A stretch of DNA of 64,000 nt from Nocardioides plantarum (GTDB taxonomy: Bacteria > Actinomycetota > Actinomycetes > Propionibacteriales > Nocardioidaceae). The DNA lies in assembly GCF_006346395.1 (NCBI RefSeq), contig NZ_VDMS01000006.1, positions 59,117 to 123,116 on the forward strand, written 5' to 3'. A model generated the notes under the pieces. That model was given only the letters and a program-made list of their open reading frames with translations, had not been told where the DNA came from and ran no database searches. Below are positions 18,847-26,256 of the stretch, one piece after another; the stretch's first letter is position 1, and each line of letters begins with the position of its first letter. A program made the position numbers and the translations under genes.

Positions 18847-18946
18847 TCGGCAGGGCCGGGCGCATCACCTGTCCTAGAGGCTGCTACTAGACGACTCCCT
18901 CGGGACCGGTGTCGGCGAGCGCGCTGTTAGCGGCATGGTCGGGCGG
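18847..18946 (+). repeat. Boundary element B (hairpin motif plus GCGGCATGGTCGGGCGG)
   Basis: TCGGCAGGGCCGGGCGCATC (18847-18866) followed by ACCTGTCCTAGAGG is the upstream motif of the gene ending at 18459. GCGGCATGGTCGGGCGG at 18930-18946 is the downstream motif, ending 13 bp before the stop of the next minus-strand gene. No 28-bp palindrome is visible in this boundary. Confidence 0.6.
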
Positions 18947-18959
18947 TCGTTCGAACGCG

Positions 18960-19202
18960 CTACATCTCGTCTGCGAAGAAGAGCCCGAGAACCGCGCCCA
19001 CGATGCCGATGACGATGAAGACAGCCCCAACCGCGCGCGCAGTCCCCGGTGTCATCCTGCGCCGTGCCGCTTCAGGCTGGCGCATGCTCTCCGACTGGCG
19101 GCGTGCAGCGGTTGAGAACTCGTCGGCGTTGAAGATGAGAAGCGCCCCCACGCCGACCCCCACAACAAGAGAGACAACGACCTGTACCCAGTCCGTTTCC
19201 AC
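18960..19202 (-). CDS. Small two-helix membrane protein, 80 aa
   Basis: Two hydrophobic helices (about 6-26, VVVSLVVGVGVGALLIFNAD; about 54-78, ARAVGAVFIVIGIVGAVLGLFF) flank a basic cytoplasmic loop (TAARRQSESMRQPEAARRR). GTG 19202 is preceded by TAACAT at 6 bases, which fits a leaderless transcript. No family was recognised. It lies between boundary elements B and C. Confidence 0.6.
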   Translation of the reverse strand: METDWVQVVVSLVVGVGVGALLIFNADEFSTAARRQSESMRQPEAARRRMTPGTARAVGAVFIVIGIVGAVLGLFFADEM

Positions 19203-19260
19203 GGTCGAATGTTAGAGGCCAATCAGGTCCCTCGCATGACAACCGCTAGACGCCCGACCT

Positions 19261-19320
19261 TCGGCAGGTCCGGGCGCATCGGTGCTCGAGCTGAGGCTCA
19301 TAAGCCTTCGTTATTGCACC
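19261..19320 (+). repeat. Boundary element C (hairpin motif plus palindrome)
   Basis: The hairpin motif has arms CCCGACCT and AGGTCCGGG around TCGGC (19253-19275), continuing GCGCATC to 19280. It is followed 12 bp later by a copy of the 28-bp palindrome (19293-19320, core TCATAAGCCTTCGTTATTG). Confidence 0.65.
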
Positions 19321-19346
19321 TGGGATCGGCCCGGCAATCAGCATCC

Positions 19347-19979
19347 TCAGCTCAGGATGGTTCGACGGATGCCAGCCTTCGCGGGCCAGGCTTCGGTGAC
19401 GAGAACGGTCGAGGCCCAGTCGGGTTCAACGTCGACTGGTGCACCGAGTGCCACCAGGTAGCGATGCAACATTGGACCGGTGAAGCGGTCCCGCTTGCGC
19501 CGGTTGCTGTAGGCGGCAGTCTCCTCGAAGTCGTATGATTCCCCGCCCTCCTCGAAAACCCACCGGCCGCCGTCGTTCATGGCCACGATGTGTCGCCTGA
19601 AGAGAAGGTCGTCCCGGCTCTCTGGGTGGCTGACTTCCAGAATTACGGCCGGGTGTACGCCTTCGGCCCAGACTGCCCTGATTGCCGTGCACCCCAGGTC
19701 ACGGGCCGCATGCATCGGAAGCAAGCCCACGTCAGTACCAAGTGGGCCGTCTGTGACTAGCAGCGTCCAAGCCCCAATCGGAACGCACGCCCGCTGAGTG
19801 AGAGGAACACTCCTCGGCAGCGCCTGCGACACGTCACGGAAGGTCGCCCACTCGGGTCGTGACAGCGTCCCCTTCACATCAGCAGCAAGCCACTCAGCTA
19901 GCCCAGGTGCTGGGTAGTCGAAGTAACCAACCGTTTCCAGGAGGGGTCCGCTGGCCGGGTCAGGCAACGAGTGCGACAC
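19347..19979 (-). CDS. Hypothetical protein, 210 aa
   Basis: A soluble protein of unknown family (VGYFDYPAPGLAEWLAADV, then DLGCTAIRAVWAEGVHPAVI, then DFEETAAYSNRRKRDRF). The frame is open upstream to 20477, but codons beyond 20045 are poor and the palindrome D would have to be translated. I prefer GTG 19979 because GATACT lies 7 bases before it on the coding strand (leaderless type); ATG 20045, inside the palindrome, is an alternative. Base composition is lower in GC than the flanks. Function unknown. Confidence 0.55.
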   Translation of the reverse strand: MSHSLPDPASGPLLETVGYFDYPAPGLAEWLAADVKGTLSRPEWATFRDVSQALPRSVPLTQRACVPIGAWTLLVTDGPLGTDVGLLPMHAARDLGCTAIRAVWAEGVHPAVILEVSHPESRDDLLFRRHIVAMNDGGRWVFEEGGESYDFEETAAYSNRRKRDRFTGPMLHRYLVALGAPVDVEPDWASTVLVTEAWPAKAGIRRTILS

Positions 19980-20038
19980 GTTCGTGAGTATCTCTGCCTT
20001 CGACGCTAGGCACCACACGGACCGACGTCCGCGGAACC

Positions 20039-20065
20039 GGCTCATAAACCTTCGTATTTGAGTCG
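20039..20065. repeat. 28-bp palindrome copy D
   Basis: GGCTCATAAACC/TTCG/TATTTGAG: arms around a TTCG centre, one of seven copies (C to I). It sits 60 bp upstream of the preferred start of the minus-strand gene ending at 19347. Confidence 0.65.
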
Positions 20066-20089
20066 CTGTCCAAGGCACAGCCTGATTGA

Positions 20090-20131
20090 GCGACCAGCGA
20101 CCAGCGACCAGCGACCAGCGGTCAACGGTCA
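20090..20131. repeat. Heptanucleotide tandem repeat GCGACCA
   Basis: Four perfect GCGACCA units (20090-20117) followed by two degenerate units (GCGGTCA, ACGGTCA). It lies in non-coding DNA between two minus-strand genes. It is likely a slippage-prone spacer; no function is visible. Confidence 0.75.
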
Positions 20132-20197
20132 ACGAACGGCTGACGACAGAGCTGAGGGGACCCGCGCGTGACGGCCTGGCGGTGTGCGCCGAACGGA

Positions 20198-20572
20198 CTA
20201 TCGAAGAAGAGCTTGAAGGACGCCGATCCAGAGAACAACGACCCCCGCGACTCCGAGTCCGATGGCTGGCAACGTGGCAACGGGACCACGGTCGCCCTTC
20301 TCCGATCCCAAACCGGCTTTTCTCGCTGTGTCTTTCCCGAACATCGCTCTGTAGATGTCGCCATCCATCGGGCCCCTCATCCACATGAGACCCGCAAACA
20401 GCAGCATGACAACGCCAATAACAATCAAGACTCTGGCCCCTGTGTAGTCGCCAACTCGACCCCTGCCCGTACTGCAAGCAGAGTCGAGTTCTGGCTGGAC
20501 GTTCTCTGTGTTAGCCGTATCGCTGCTACCGCGCCGCAGGCAAGGTCCAACCGCCGCCCGGATGTGAAGCAA
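20198..20572 (-). CDS. Small membrane protein, up to 124 aa
   Basis: The C-terminal ~85 residues are convincing: a helix (VLIVIGVVMLLFAGLMWM), a polar loop (YRAMFGKDTARKAGLGSEKG) and a second helix (LPAIGLGVAGVVVLWIGVLQALL). The N-terminal 40 residues from TTG 20572 look weak, and TTG 20428 or ATG 20407 could be the true start; no ribosome site decides it. No family was recognised. Confidence 0.5.
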   Translation of the reverse strand: MLHIRAAVGPCLRRGSSDTANTENVQPELDSACSTGRGRVGDYTGARVLIVIGVVMLLFAGLMWMRGPMDGDIYRAMFGKDTARKAGLGSEKGDRGPVATLPAIGLGVAGVVVLWIGVLQALLR

Positions 20573-20648
20573 AGGAGGATACAGACTTTGGGCCGTCCGC
20601 TGTCACGACCTAGGTAAAGCTCGGCGGCCGGACTCCTAGGATCGCGGG

Positions 20649-20840
20649 ATGTTGCAGAACTGGTCGTCGTCGCCGTTGTGGCTCCGCGTGCTGAGCCTCC
20701 TGGGGATCCCATGGGCCATCGCCTTCATCGCGATAGGAGTGCCACTGTTGTTCACGAGCGGCCCAGGATTGCCGCTCATCATCCTTGGACTCTTAGGTCT
20801 CTCTCCCTGGGTCTTCATCGCCTCACGGCAGTACGTCTGA
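20649..20840 (+). CDS. Small two-helix membrane protein, 63 aa
   Basis: Almost wholly hydrophobic: IPWAIAFIAIGVPLLF and LPLIILGLLGLSPWVFIA form two helices, with short polar ends. ATG 20649 is preceded by TAGGAT at 6 bases, a leaderless arrangement. No family was recognised. Such tiny proteins recur through the array. Confidence 0.6.
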   Translation: MLQNWSSSPLWLRVLSLLGIPWAIAFIAIGVPLLFTSGPGLPLIILGLLGLSPWVFIASRQYV

Positions 20841-20932
20841 CTCGCGACATGATGGATGGGTCTGACCCTCGTACGTGAGAATCCCTAGGCACGCCCATGG
20901 CTCGGCGACGGCCGATCTGATGCCTGTCCGAT

Positions 20933-21039
20933 GAGGCTCCTAAACGTTCGTTTCTGAGCCGCCTTCGCCGACGCCAACAGCTCACGTGCCCTGAAAGCGG
21001 CTTGGTCGGGCGGAGCCCGCAGCGCGGCATGGTCGGCGG
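20933..21039 (+). repeat. Boundary element E (palindrome plus two GCGGC motifs)
   Basis: The palindrome is at 20933-20960 (CTCCTAAACGTTCGTTTCTG). It is followed by a spacer alignable with elements G, H and I (GCCGACGCCAACAGCTCACG region). Then come GCGGCTTGGTCGGGCGG (20997-21013) and CGCAGCGCGGCATGGTCGG (about 21018-21036). This is the most complete copy and serves as the reference for the family. Confidence 0.65.
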
Positions 21040-21069
21040 ACCTCCGCCGGCTTGTGTGAGAGCCGGGTC

Positions 21070-21384
21070 ATGACCGATCAGCAGAAGGCGTACGCGAAGG
21101 AATTGGAGCGCGCGACCGAGCGATTGCAGATCGTCCAGGCGATGGCGCTTGCCTCTGAGGAGCCACACCGCCTTGTTGATGTTCTGTTCGATGCGGTGGA
21201 CGTCAGTGATGCATCGAGCCGCGTCCGAGCTGAGTTCGGCTTCTCTGAGGTGCAGGCAGAGGCGGTCCTCGACGCACAGTTTCGGCGTCTGTCTCGGCGT
21301 GACCGTGACCGAATGGCCCAGATGGTTGTCGACACCCAAGCTGCGGTTGACGAACTCACCGAGCTTGCGAATGGCGCGGCCTGA
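21070..21384 (+). CDS. GyrA-like mini-protein (breakage-reunion coiled-coil fragment)
   Basis: A 104-residue soluble protein that resembles the long-helix region after the catalytic part of DNA gyrase/topoisomerase IV subunit A. VDVLFDAVDVSDASSRVRAEFG followed by FSEVQAEAVLDAQFRRLSRRDRDRM parallels the GyrA pattern of I-x-x-I-R...F-x-x-x-E-x-Q-A-x-A-I-L-D-x-x-L-x-x-L. The catalytic tyrosine domain and the DNA-wrapping beta-propeller are absent. ATG 21070 is preferred; GTG 21052 is possible. It could bind gyrase subunits or be a domesticated fragment. The similarity is seen by eye and the role is an inference. Confidence 0.6.
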   Translation: MTDQQKAYAKELERATERLQIVQAMALASEEPHRLVDVLFDAVDVSDASSRVRAEFGFSEVQAEAVLDAQFRRLSRRDRDRMAQMVVDTQAAVDELTELANGAA

Positions 21385-21388
21385 GGCC

Positions 21389-21528
21389 GCAGCGCGGCAT
21401 GGTTAGACGCACAGGTGGGAGGAACTTCAATCCGCGCTCGCCTCAATCGCGCAGCGCGCAGCCCCGACTGTCGACTAGAGCAAGCAGACTCGTGTGTGGG
21501 CAGGTCAAGAACGTTCGTTTGTGAGCCG
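21389..21528 (+). repeat. Boundary element F (GCGGC motif plus palindrome)
   Basis: CGCAGCGCGGCATGGTTAG begins 4 bp after the stop of the GyrA-like gene. The palindrome copy follows at 21502-21528 (TCAAGAACGTTCGTTTGTGA). The rest of 21385-21821 (437 bp) holds no convincing gene. Confidence 0.6.
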
Positions 21529-21778
21529 GCTAGCGCTGGCACTTCGGCGCCCTCATACGGGCGGCTACATATCTGGCGCCGGGGCGACGGCCACGCCTCG
21601 CGACGCGCCTAGCGTCCGGCAGCCTCGCCGCAACACCCGAAGCGTGCCGCGAGAGAAGCACTGTCCGCCACGCCGAACCCAGGACCGCCAGCGAGGGTGT
21701 TGGCGCCGGAACCGCGCCTGCCGAATGTGGCCAAGTCGCCTGTGACGGTGTCGAAGGTGACAACTGAGCCCGTCTGAC

Positions 21779-21811
21779 ATATCGTTTCTCGATACCAACG
21801 CTAAACGATAT
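21779..21811. promoter_or_regulatory. Operator ATATCGTTT / AAACGATAT
   Basis: A perfect 9-bp inverted repeat (21779-21787 and 21803-21811) with a 15-bp spacer, ending directly at the ribosome site (GGAGG) of the DUF2975 gene. An internal CGATA adds a third half-site. It fits repression by the YozG-type regulator encoded in the same operon. Confidence 0.6.
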
Positions 21812-21821
21812 GGAGGCCGTC

Positions 21822-22538
21822 ATGGCCCGCCGATCTACCGCTTCTAACGACCCACTCGCGCCGGTCGAGACGGTCATTCGAGTCTCGGCGTTCTTCGTCT
21901 CTGCGTCGTTCGCCGTCTTCGGCCTGCTCGCTCTCGCCCAGCTTGTGTTCACCGGTTCTGCCGGGTTCACCATCAACGACGTGGGTGACGGCCGAGCGTG
22001 CGCCACGTACAACGCTCGCGGCAGCAGCTCCTCAACCAGCGGGGCTACCTACGGTGACAGCCAGACAGACGCCCGGCAGGAATTGCCGCCGTCCGAGATC
22101 CGCGGCTTCGACGAGGAGGCCGCGGACTACACGTCCGACACCTACCGCGTGTGCTTGACCGACGCGTCCACAGTGCAGCAGATCGCGGGGCTCACGGGAC
22201 CGCTGGCAGGGCTCGCCGGCTTCTACGTTGTCGGTTTCAGCGTCCTGGGAGTCGTGCGATCAGCACGCCGGGGCGGTCTGTTCGTTCCGGAAACCGTGAC
22301 TCGGGTGCGCCGCCTCGGGTGGCTGCTGCTTGGGATTGGGGTGCTGGTGCCAATCATTCAGGCAGCAGCTGACGGGATCATCGTGAGAGCCGCGATCCCA
22401 GACCGCTCCTGGTACGCCGACCTCGACCGAGTCGGGTTCTCCTGGACCCTGTTGGTCACCGCCGTCGGCGTGATCACCGTCGCCCGGGTGCTGGACCGCG
22501 GAGTGGTCCTCCAAGACGACGTCGATGCGACGATCTGA
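21822..22538 (+). CDS. DUF2975-like membrane protein
   Basis: A 238-residue protein with four hydrophobic helices: about 20-45 (SAFFVSASFAVFGLLALAQL), 120-145 (LAGLAGFYVVGFSVLGVV), 165-185 (LGWLLLGIGVLVPIIQAAAD) and 205-225. A Ser/Thr-rich extracytoplasmic loop follows the first helix. The layout and the downstream XRE gene match DUF2975 proteins, which are paired with YozG-family regulators in many Gram-positive bacteria; the molecular role is unknown. ATG 21822 is chosen over 21810 because GGAGG lies six bases upstream. Confidence 0.7.
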   Translation: MARRSTASNDPLAPVETVIRVSAFFVSASFAVFGLLALAQLVFTGSAGFTINDVGDGRACATYNARGSSSSTSGATYGDSQTDARQELPPSEIRGFDEEAADYTSDTYRVCLTDASTVQQIAGLTGPLAGLAGFYVVGFSVLGVVRSARRGGLFVPETVTRVRRLGWLLLGIGVLVPIIQAAADGIIVRAAIPDRSWYADLDRVGFSWTLLVTAVGVITVARVLDRGVVLQDDVDATI

Positions 22539-22544
22539 GTCGCG

Positions 22545-22778
22545 ATGAGTGTCGATCCTGCCGATGACGCAGACCACTCGGTCGTGTTGCACCTCGACGA
22601 GCTCCTCGCCCAACGCGGCATGACCCTCACCCAGCTTGCCCAACAAGTTGGCGTCACCGTCGTGAACCTCTCGATCTTGAAGAACGGACGCGCCAAGGCG
22701 GTGCGGTTCAACACCCTCACCGCCTTGTGCCACGCCCTGGACTGCCAGCCAGGCGACCTCTTAAGCGTCAAGACCTAA
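22545..22778 (+). CDS. XRE/YozG-family small regulator
   Basis: A 77-residue helix-turn-helix protein: HLDELLAQRGMTLTQLAQQV, then the recognition helix region NLSILKNGRAKAVRFNTLTA, and the family ending CHALDCQPGDLLSV. YozG-type regulators are one-domain DNA binders that repress their own operon with a DUF2975 gene. It starts 6 bp after that gene's stop; the palindrome at 21779-21811 is its likely target. Confidence 0.85.
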   Translation: MSVDPADDADHSVVLHLDELLAQRGMTLTQLAQQVGVTVVNLSILKNGRAKAVRFNTLTALCHALDCQPGDLLSVKT

Positions 22779-22846
22779 CAGTCGCCACCCCGATCACCCT
22801 GCCCGCACATGCGGCGCGGCAGACCTACCGAAATGAGCAGAGCGTA

Positions 22847-23086
22847 ATGACCGAAGAACTAGACCCGATCGCACCGTCTCCCTCTGAGTTAATCCTTACC
22901 TTCTCCCCGCTGCTGATACACGTCGCCCTCGTTGCATTCGTCGTCATCAAGATGCTTCGGGGCAAGGCGACTGCGCCGTACGGGGTGTTCGGGTTTCTCC
23001 TGGTGTTCTTCGTGCCGATCGTCGGGCCCTTGCTCGTCTTGATCTGGCAAGACCGTCTCGAGGAGCACCAGGGCGCCGCGAGCTAG
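22847..23086 (+). CDS. Small two-helix membrane protein, 79 aa
   Basis: Two helices (LILTFSPLLIHVALVAFVVI and GVFGLLLVFF-like VFGFLLVFFVPIVGPLLVLI) separated by a basic turn (KMLRGKATAPYG), with an acidic N-terminus (MTEELDPIAPSPSE) and a charged tail. This is the layout of phospholipase D-nuclease N-terminal-like or PLDc_N small proteins, but the match is loose. ATG 22847 follows GAGCAGAGCGTA. It may be transcribed with the DUF2975-XRE pair. Confidence 0.55.
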   Translation: MTEELDPIAPSPSELILTFSPLLIHVALVAFVVIKMLRGKATAPYGVFGFLLVFFVPIVGPLLVLIWQDRLEEHQGAAS

Positions 23087-23090
23087 ATCT

Positions 23091-23166
23091 CCCAGCGCGG
23101 CGTTGACGACTGAATCCGGCGGATCGGCGGCCGCTGGCGAGGGTCATAAACCTTCGTATTTGAGCC
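23091..23166 (+). repeat. Boundary element G (GCGGC motif plus palindrome)
   Basis: CCCAGCGCGGCGTTGAC begins 4 bp after a stop codon. The palindrome copy is at 23139-23166 (GTCATAAACCTTCGTATTTG). A spacer similar to that of element E, ending in AAGGTCGGGCG, runs on to about 23215. Confidence 0.65.
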
Positions 23167-23261
23167 TGCTGGACCCGGTCATCTCAGGCGCCCTCAAGGT
23201 GGCAAGGTCGGGCGCGACGCGCCTTGTGCGCGATCGTCTGACGGCTGACTACCCTTCGGCT

Positions 23262-24317
23262 GTGAACGTTGATTTCAGTCAGTTCGCTTGGGTGGTCACT
23301 CAGCCCAGTCCTTACGCCACCAGTGGGTGCGTCACGCTGGTTGCGGGAAGCGATCGAGAACAGGCCCTTCGGGCCGTTGGCGCTGACCTAGACGGCTCCA
23401 CTGCTCACCTCTCCGATTTGGAGGCGCAAGGCCTCGACACGGTAGTCGCACTTGACCTCATCGTTGGAGAAGCCTTCGGCACTGTGCTGGCCGAAACGCA
23501 GGGTTCTCACGGGCTGCGCCGAGCCGTGCTCGCTGCCCTTTCGAAGCGCGGCAAGGCCGCGAGCGTGTACTGGGACGTCGACGACACCGTTGTCTTGTCC
23601 TGCGCCCGCAAGGGCAAGGTGCTTTGTCAAACAGATGACCCGTTCGATGCCGAGGACCTCCCACGCTCCCTCGCGAAGCTTGCCCGTGAGGCCGAAACCC
23701 GGGGCATCGACGACGTCCTGGCGGCACTAACCATGGCCGTGGAATTCACCGGTGCCGCGCCGGCAGTCGACGCGCTACTAAACCAACGGCCGGGCCGGTT
23801 TGCGATCACGGCCCCTGTCAACGATTTACCAATCACACCGGAAGAACTCATCGGCCTCGAGAAGCCCAGCCCCGAGGTCGTGCGAGCGGTTACTGGTGCC
23901 ACCGACAAGCAGCGGCGGCAACTGGCGACATGGTCAGCACGACAGGCCGTGGCAGCGGCCCAGTTGGAGTCCCTTCCGGGCGTCATCTCCATCCTCAAGC
24001 AGGTCCACACAACGGGGTCAGCGCGAAGCACCCCTGCCTTTGAACGGATGAGCACCGAGCACGACAGATCCGGCAAAGCCCGTGATGCCATGCCCCCTGG
24101 GGAACGGCACGACGCCGCCGTCTTCGAACACCGGCTCAACCACTGTGCGTTGTCGGCGCTCCGATACCTCCTGGTGGCCGACACAACCACAGCAGCACTT
24201 GGAGCAACCGAATTCGCCGGGCGCGCCAGCGCTTTGAGGCAGGGCCTTCGGCGTACAACCGGCAATGTCGCGTTCTTCGAAGAAGCACTGAGCACCCTCG
24301 ACAGCTTCGACCGTTAG
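23262..24317 (+). CDS. Hypothetical protein, 351 aa (possible DUF6461-like N-terminus)
   Basis: A soluble protein. The first ~150 residues (FAWVVTQPSPYATSGCVTLV, then the ALRAVGADL segment) recall the DUF6461 pattern of an aromatic residue, CVTLV and a R-x-L-G-A motif; this is tentative. The C-terminal ~170 residues are helical (ATWSARQAVAAAQLESLPGV, HRLNHCALSALRYLLVADTT). The frame is open from 23103, but that would translate element G. GTG 23262 with TACCCT six bases before it (leaderless type) is the better start. An IS3-family element has inserted 5 bp after the stop. Confidence 0.65.
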   Translation: MNVDFSQFAWVVTQPSPYATSGCVTLVAGSDREQALRAVGADLDGSTAHLSDLEAQGLDTVVALDLIVGEAFGTVLAETQGSHGLRRAVLAALSKRGKAASVYWDVDDTVVLSCARKGKVLCQTDDPFDAEDLPRSLAKLAREAETRGIDDVLAALTMAVEFTGAAPAVDALLNQRPGRFAITAPVNDLPITPEELIGLEKPSPEVVRAVTGATDKQRRQLATWSARQAVAAAQLESLPGVISILKQVHTTGSARSTPAFERMSTEHDRSGKARDAMPPGERHDAAVFEHRLNHCALSALRYLLVADTTTAALGATEFAGRASALRQGLRRTTGNVAFFEEALSTLDSFDR

Positions 24318-24337
24318 ACCCCTGTCGCGTGCCGGGT

Positions 24338-25299
24338 TCAGTGGAGGCTCTGAACTGACGCCTCGACGGTAGTCGGGGTTTTGTTGTGCCGGTAGTGGTT
24401 GTCCTCGTACTCGGCTGGTGGGACTAGTCCGATCTCGCCATGAAGGCGGCGGTGGTTGAACCAGTCGATGTACTCAGCGAATGCGAGCTCGAGGTCGTCG
24501 ATGTTCTTCCACGGTCCCTTGTTGCGGACCAGCTCGGCCTTGAAGAGCGAGTTGAACGCCTCGGCCAACGCGTTGTCATACGAGTCGCCGGTCGAGCCGA
24601 CTGATGCAACAGCGCCGGCCTCGGCGAGTCGCTGGGTGTACCGCACGGCGAGGTACTGAACACCCTTGTCGGAGTGTGCGATGACTCCGGTGACGTCGTG
24701 CCCGGCGTGCTCGCGGGTCCATAGCCCCATCTCCAAGGCGTCCAACGCCAGGTCGGTGCGCAGGCTCTTCGACAGCTGCCAGCCCACCACGCGGCGTGAG
24801 TAGACGTCGATGACGAACGCCGCGTAGACCCAGCCGGCGAAGGTCCGGCAGTAGGTGATGTCGGCAACCCAGACCCGGTTCGGTGCGGGTGCTGCGAAGT
24901 TGCGGTCCAGCAGGTCCAGACGGCTGTCAGGACCGCGGCCCCCGATCGTGGTCCGCGGGCCCTTGGCCCTGCTGATCCCGCCCTGCTGATCCCGCGCAGC
25001 CCATCGGCGCGCATCAACCGATGCACGGTGCACCTGGCGATCTGGTGGCCGGTGCGGTTCAGCTCGGCGTGCATCTTGCGGACCCCGTACACGCCGTAGT
25101 TCTCCGCATGCACGCGCCGCATCACCTCGAGGTGACGCTGATCGGCCACGGCCCGGGCCGAGACGGGCCTGGTCTTCGCGGCGTGGTAGCTGCTCGGGGC
25201 GATCTGCATCCCGGCCCGTCGCAGGACGGTGCAGATCGGCTCGACCCCGAACCGCTCGCGGTACTGGTCGATGTAGTCGACCAGCACCGCCGTACTCAC
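24338..25299 (-). pseudogene. IS3-family transposase orfB, frameshifted
   Basis: The N-terminal part (YRERFGVEPICTVLRRAGM, then YGVYGVRKMHAELNR) reads in one frame from 25299. From about 24994 the DDE integrase core continues in another frame: VWVADITYCRTFAGWVYAAF (first Asp), VIAHSDKGVQY (second Asp) and DSYDNALAEAFNSLFKAEL (Glu). The break coincides with a perfect 14-bp tandem duplication at 24967-24994. Removing one copy restores a single frame of about 315 codons, so this is a recent inactivation and not programmed frameshifting. Confidence 0.9.
24967..24994. repeat. 14-bp tandem duplication in the transposase
   Basis: CCCTGCTGATCCCG occurs twice in direct tandem (24967-24980, 24981-24994). 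Its length is not a multiple of three, and it shifts the orfB frame. Confidence 0.95.
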
Positions 25300-25616
25300 T
25301 TCAGCTTGCGGTCGAGCTCCGCTGCGGCGAAAGACGCTGACGCCGTTCGCAGGATCTCGTTGGCCCGCCGCAGCTCGCGGTTCTCGCGTTCGAGCTCGGC
25401 GATCCGCTGCGCCTCCGCGGTAGTGACGCCGGGTCGGTGGCCCTGGTCGATCTCGGCCTGCCCGACCCAGTTGCGCAGCGTCTCGGGATTGATCCCCAGC
25501 TGCTCAACAACCCGCTTGAGCGCACCCGACCTGGTCACCGGGTCACGCCGCAGATCGACCGCCATCCGGATAGCTCGCTCCCGAAGCTCCTCGGGGTACT
25601 TCCTCGGTGCTGCCAT
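25296..25616 (-). CDS. IS3-family transposase orfA
   Basis: A 106-residue DNA-binding protein of the HTH_Tnp_1 type: PEELRERAIRMAVDLRRDP, then LGINPETLRNWVGQAEIDQG, followed by a leucine-zipper coiled coil (AQRIAELERENRELRRANEI) and the FAAAELDRKLK tail. In IS3 elements OrfA binds the ends and joins OrfB by frameshifting; here the 3' end overlaps orfB by 4 bp (ATGA). ATG 25616 is chosen since AAGGA lies at a normal distance. The gene itself is intact. Confidence 0.88.
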   Translation of the reverse strand: MAAPRKYPEELRERAIRMAVDLRRDPVTRSGALKRVVEQLGINPETLRNWVGQAEIDQGHRPGVTTAEAQRIAELERENRELRRANEILRTASASFAAAELDRKLK

Positions 25617-25801
25617 GACTCTCATCCTTCCGTGGAATGAGAGCCTCCATCAGACCCGGCACGCGACACCCTCGCACGAGCAAGGGTTCCCCCCGTTCAA
25701 GGTTGCGCCCGCAGCGGGCAGCCGGACTGGCTGCGCTGCGCCACGCTGCCTTCCGGCAGCACCCGGCTCTTGACATCAGGGGCGGATCGCGCCTGCGCGG
25801 C

Positions 25802-25870
25802 GAGGCTCAAAACGGTCGTTTTGAACCCTCGTCGGCACCGGCAGCTTTGCACCCTGAGCGCGGCCTGTGC
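25802..25870 (+). repeat. Boundary element H
   Basis: The palindrome is the most symmetrical in its centre (25802-25829, CTCAAAACGGTCGTTTTGAA). It is followed by a spacer matching element E (CGTCGGCACCGGCAGC) and a degenerate GCGCGGCCTGTGCGGGCGG near 25858-25876. It lies between the IS element and a minus-strand gene. Confidence 0.6.
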
Positions 25871-25895
25871 GGGCGGGGAGTGGTCTGCTGCGTGC

Positions 25896-26102
25896 CTACC
25901 GACCGTCGCTCGGTCGTCTCCGAGGCTTCCGCCATGACTGGACACCCACGGCGACGAAGCCCCCAATGCCGACGACACCCAGCAACCACACGGGGATGCC
26001 CTTGCGGGTCGTCTCGCCCCAGCCCAATCCGAAGCACACAGCGACGATGAAGCCACCGAAGACGACGGCAAGCAAGACACCTACTGGGTTCTTCGGCCGC
26101 AT
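25896..26102 (-). CDS. Small two-helix membrane protein, 68 aa
   Basis: Helices PVGVLLAVVFGGFIVAVCFG and IPVWLLGVVGIGGFVAVGVQ with a basic C-terminus (SWRKPRRRPSDGR). ATG 26102 is preceded by TATAGG at about 8 bases, again a leaderless-like start. No family was recognised; the size and layout resemble the other tiny membrane proteins of the array. Confidence 0.6.
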   Translation of the reverse strand: MRPKNPVGVLLAVVFGGFIVAVCFGLGWGETTRKGIPVWLLGVVGIGGFVAVGVQSWRKPRRRPSDGR

Positions 26103-26256
26103 GGCCTACCTATATCAACTCCCAACGGTTCTCGTCCTCGAAACGTAGGGCTGGACCATGTTGCGGGGCCTTCGGTCTCACGGCAGGCGCAGCCGATATC
26201 GTCTGGTACCGGTCCAAACCCTCCTAAGGGCAAGGATGGGTGGCGGCACCCCTGCG

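Larger units (their letters stand above)
24323..25668 (-). mobile_element. IS3-family insertion sequence, inactive
   Basis: A 1346-bp element bounded by imperfect 29-bp inverted repeats that start TGTCGCGTGCCGGGT and end TGGAGGCTCT (24323-24351 and 25640-25668). Both ends are flanked by CCC, a 3-bp target duplication typical of IS3-family elements. It carries orfA and orfB in the usual overlapping arrangement (25296-25299), but orfB is frameshifted, so the copy cannot move by itself. Confidence 0.85.

Noticed and set aside
24967..25299. Programmed frameshift within orfB
   Set aside because: The IS3 frameshift is normally at the orfA/orfB overlap; this break is explained by a perfect 14-bp tandem duplication, with no slippery A-run.
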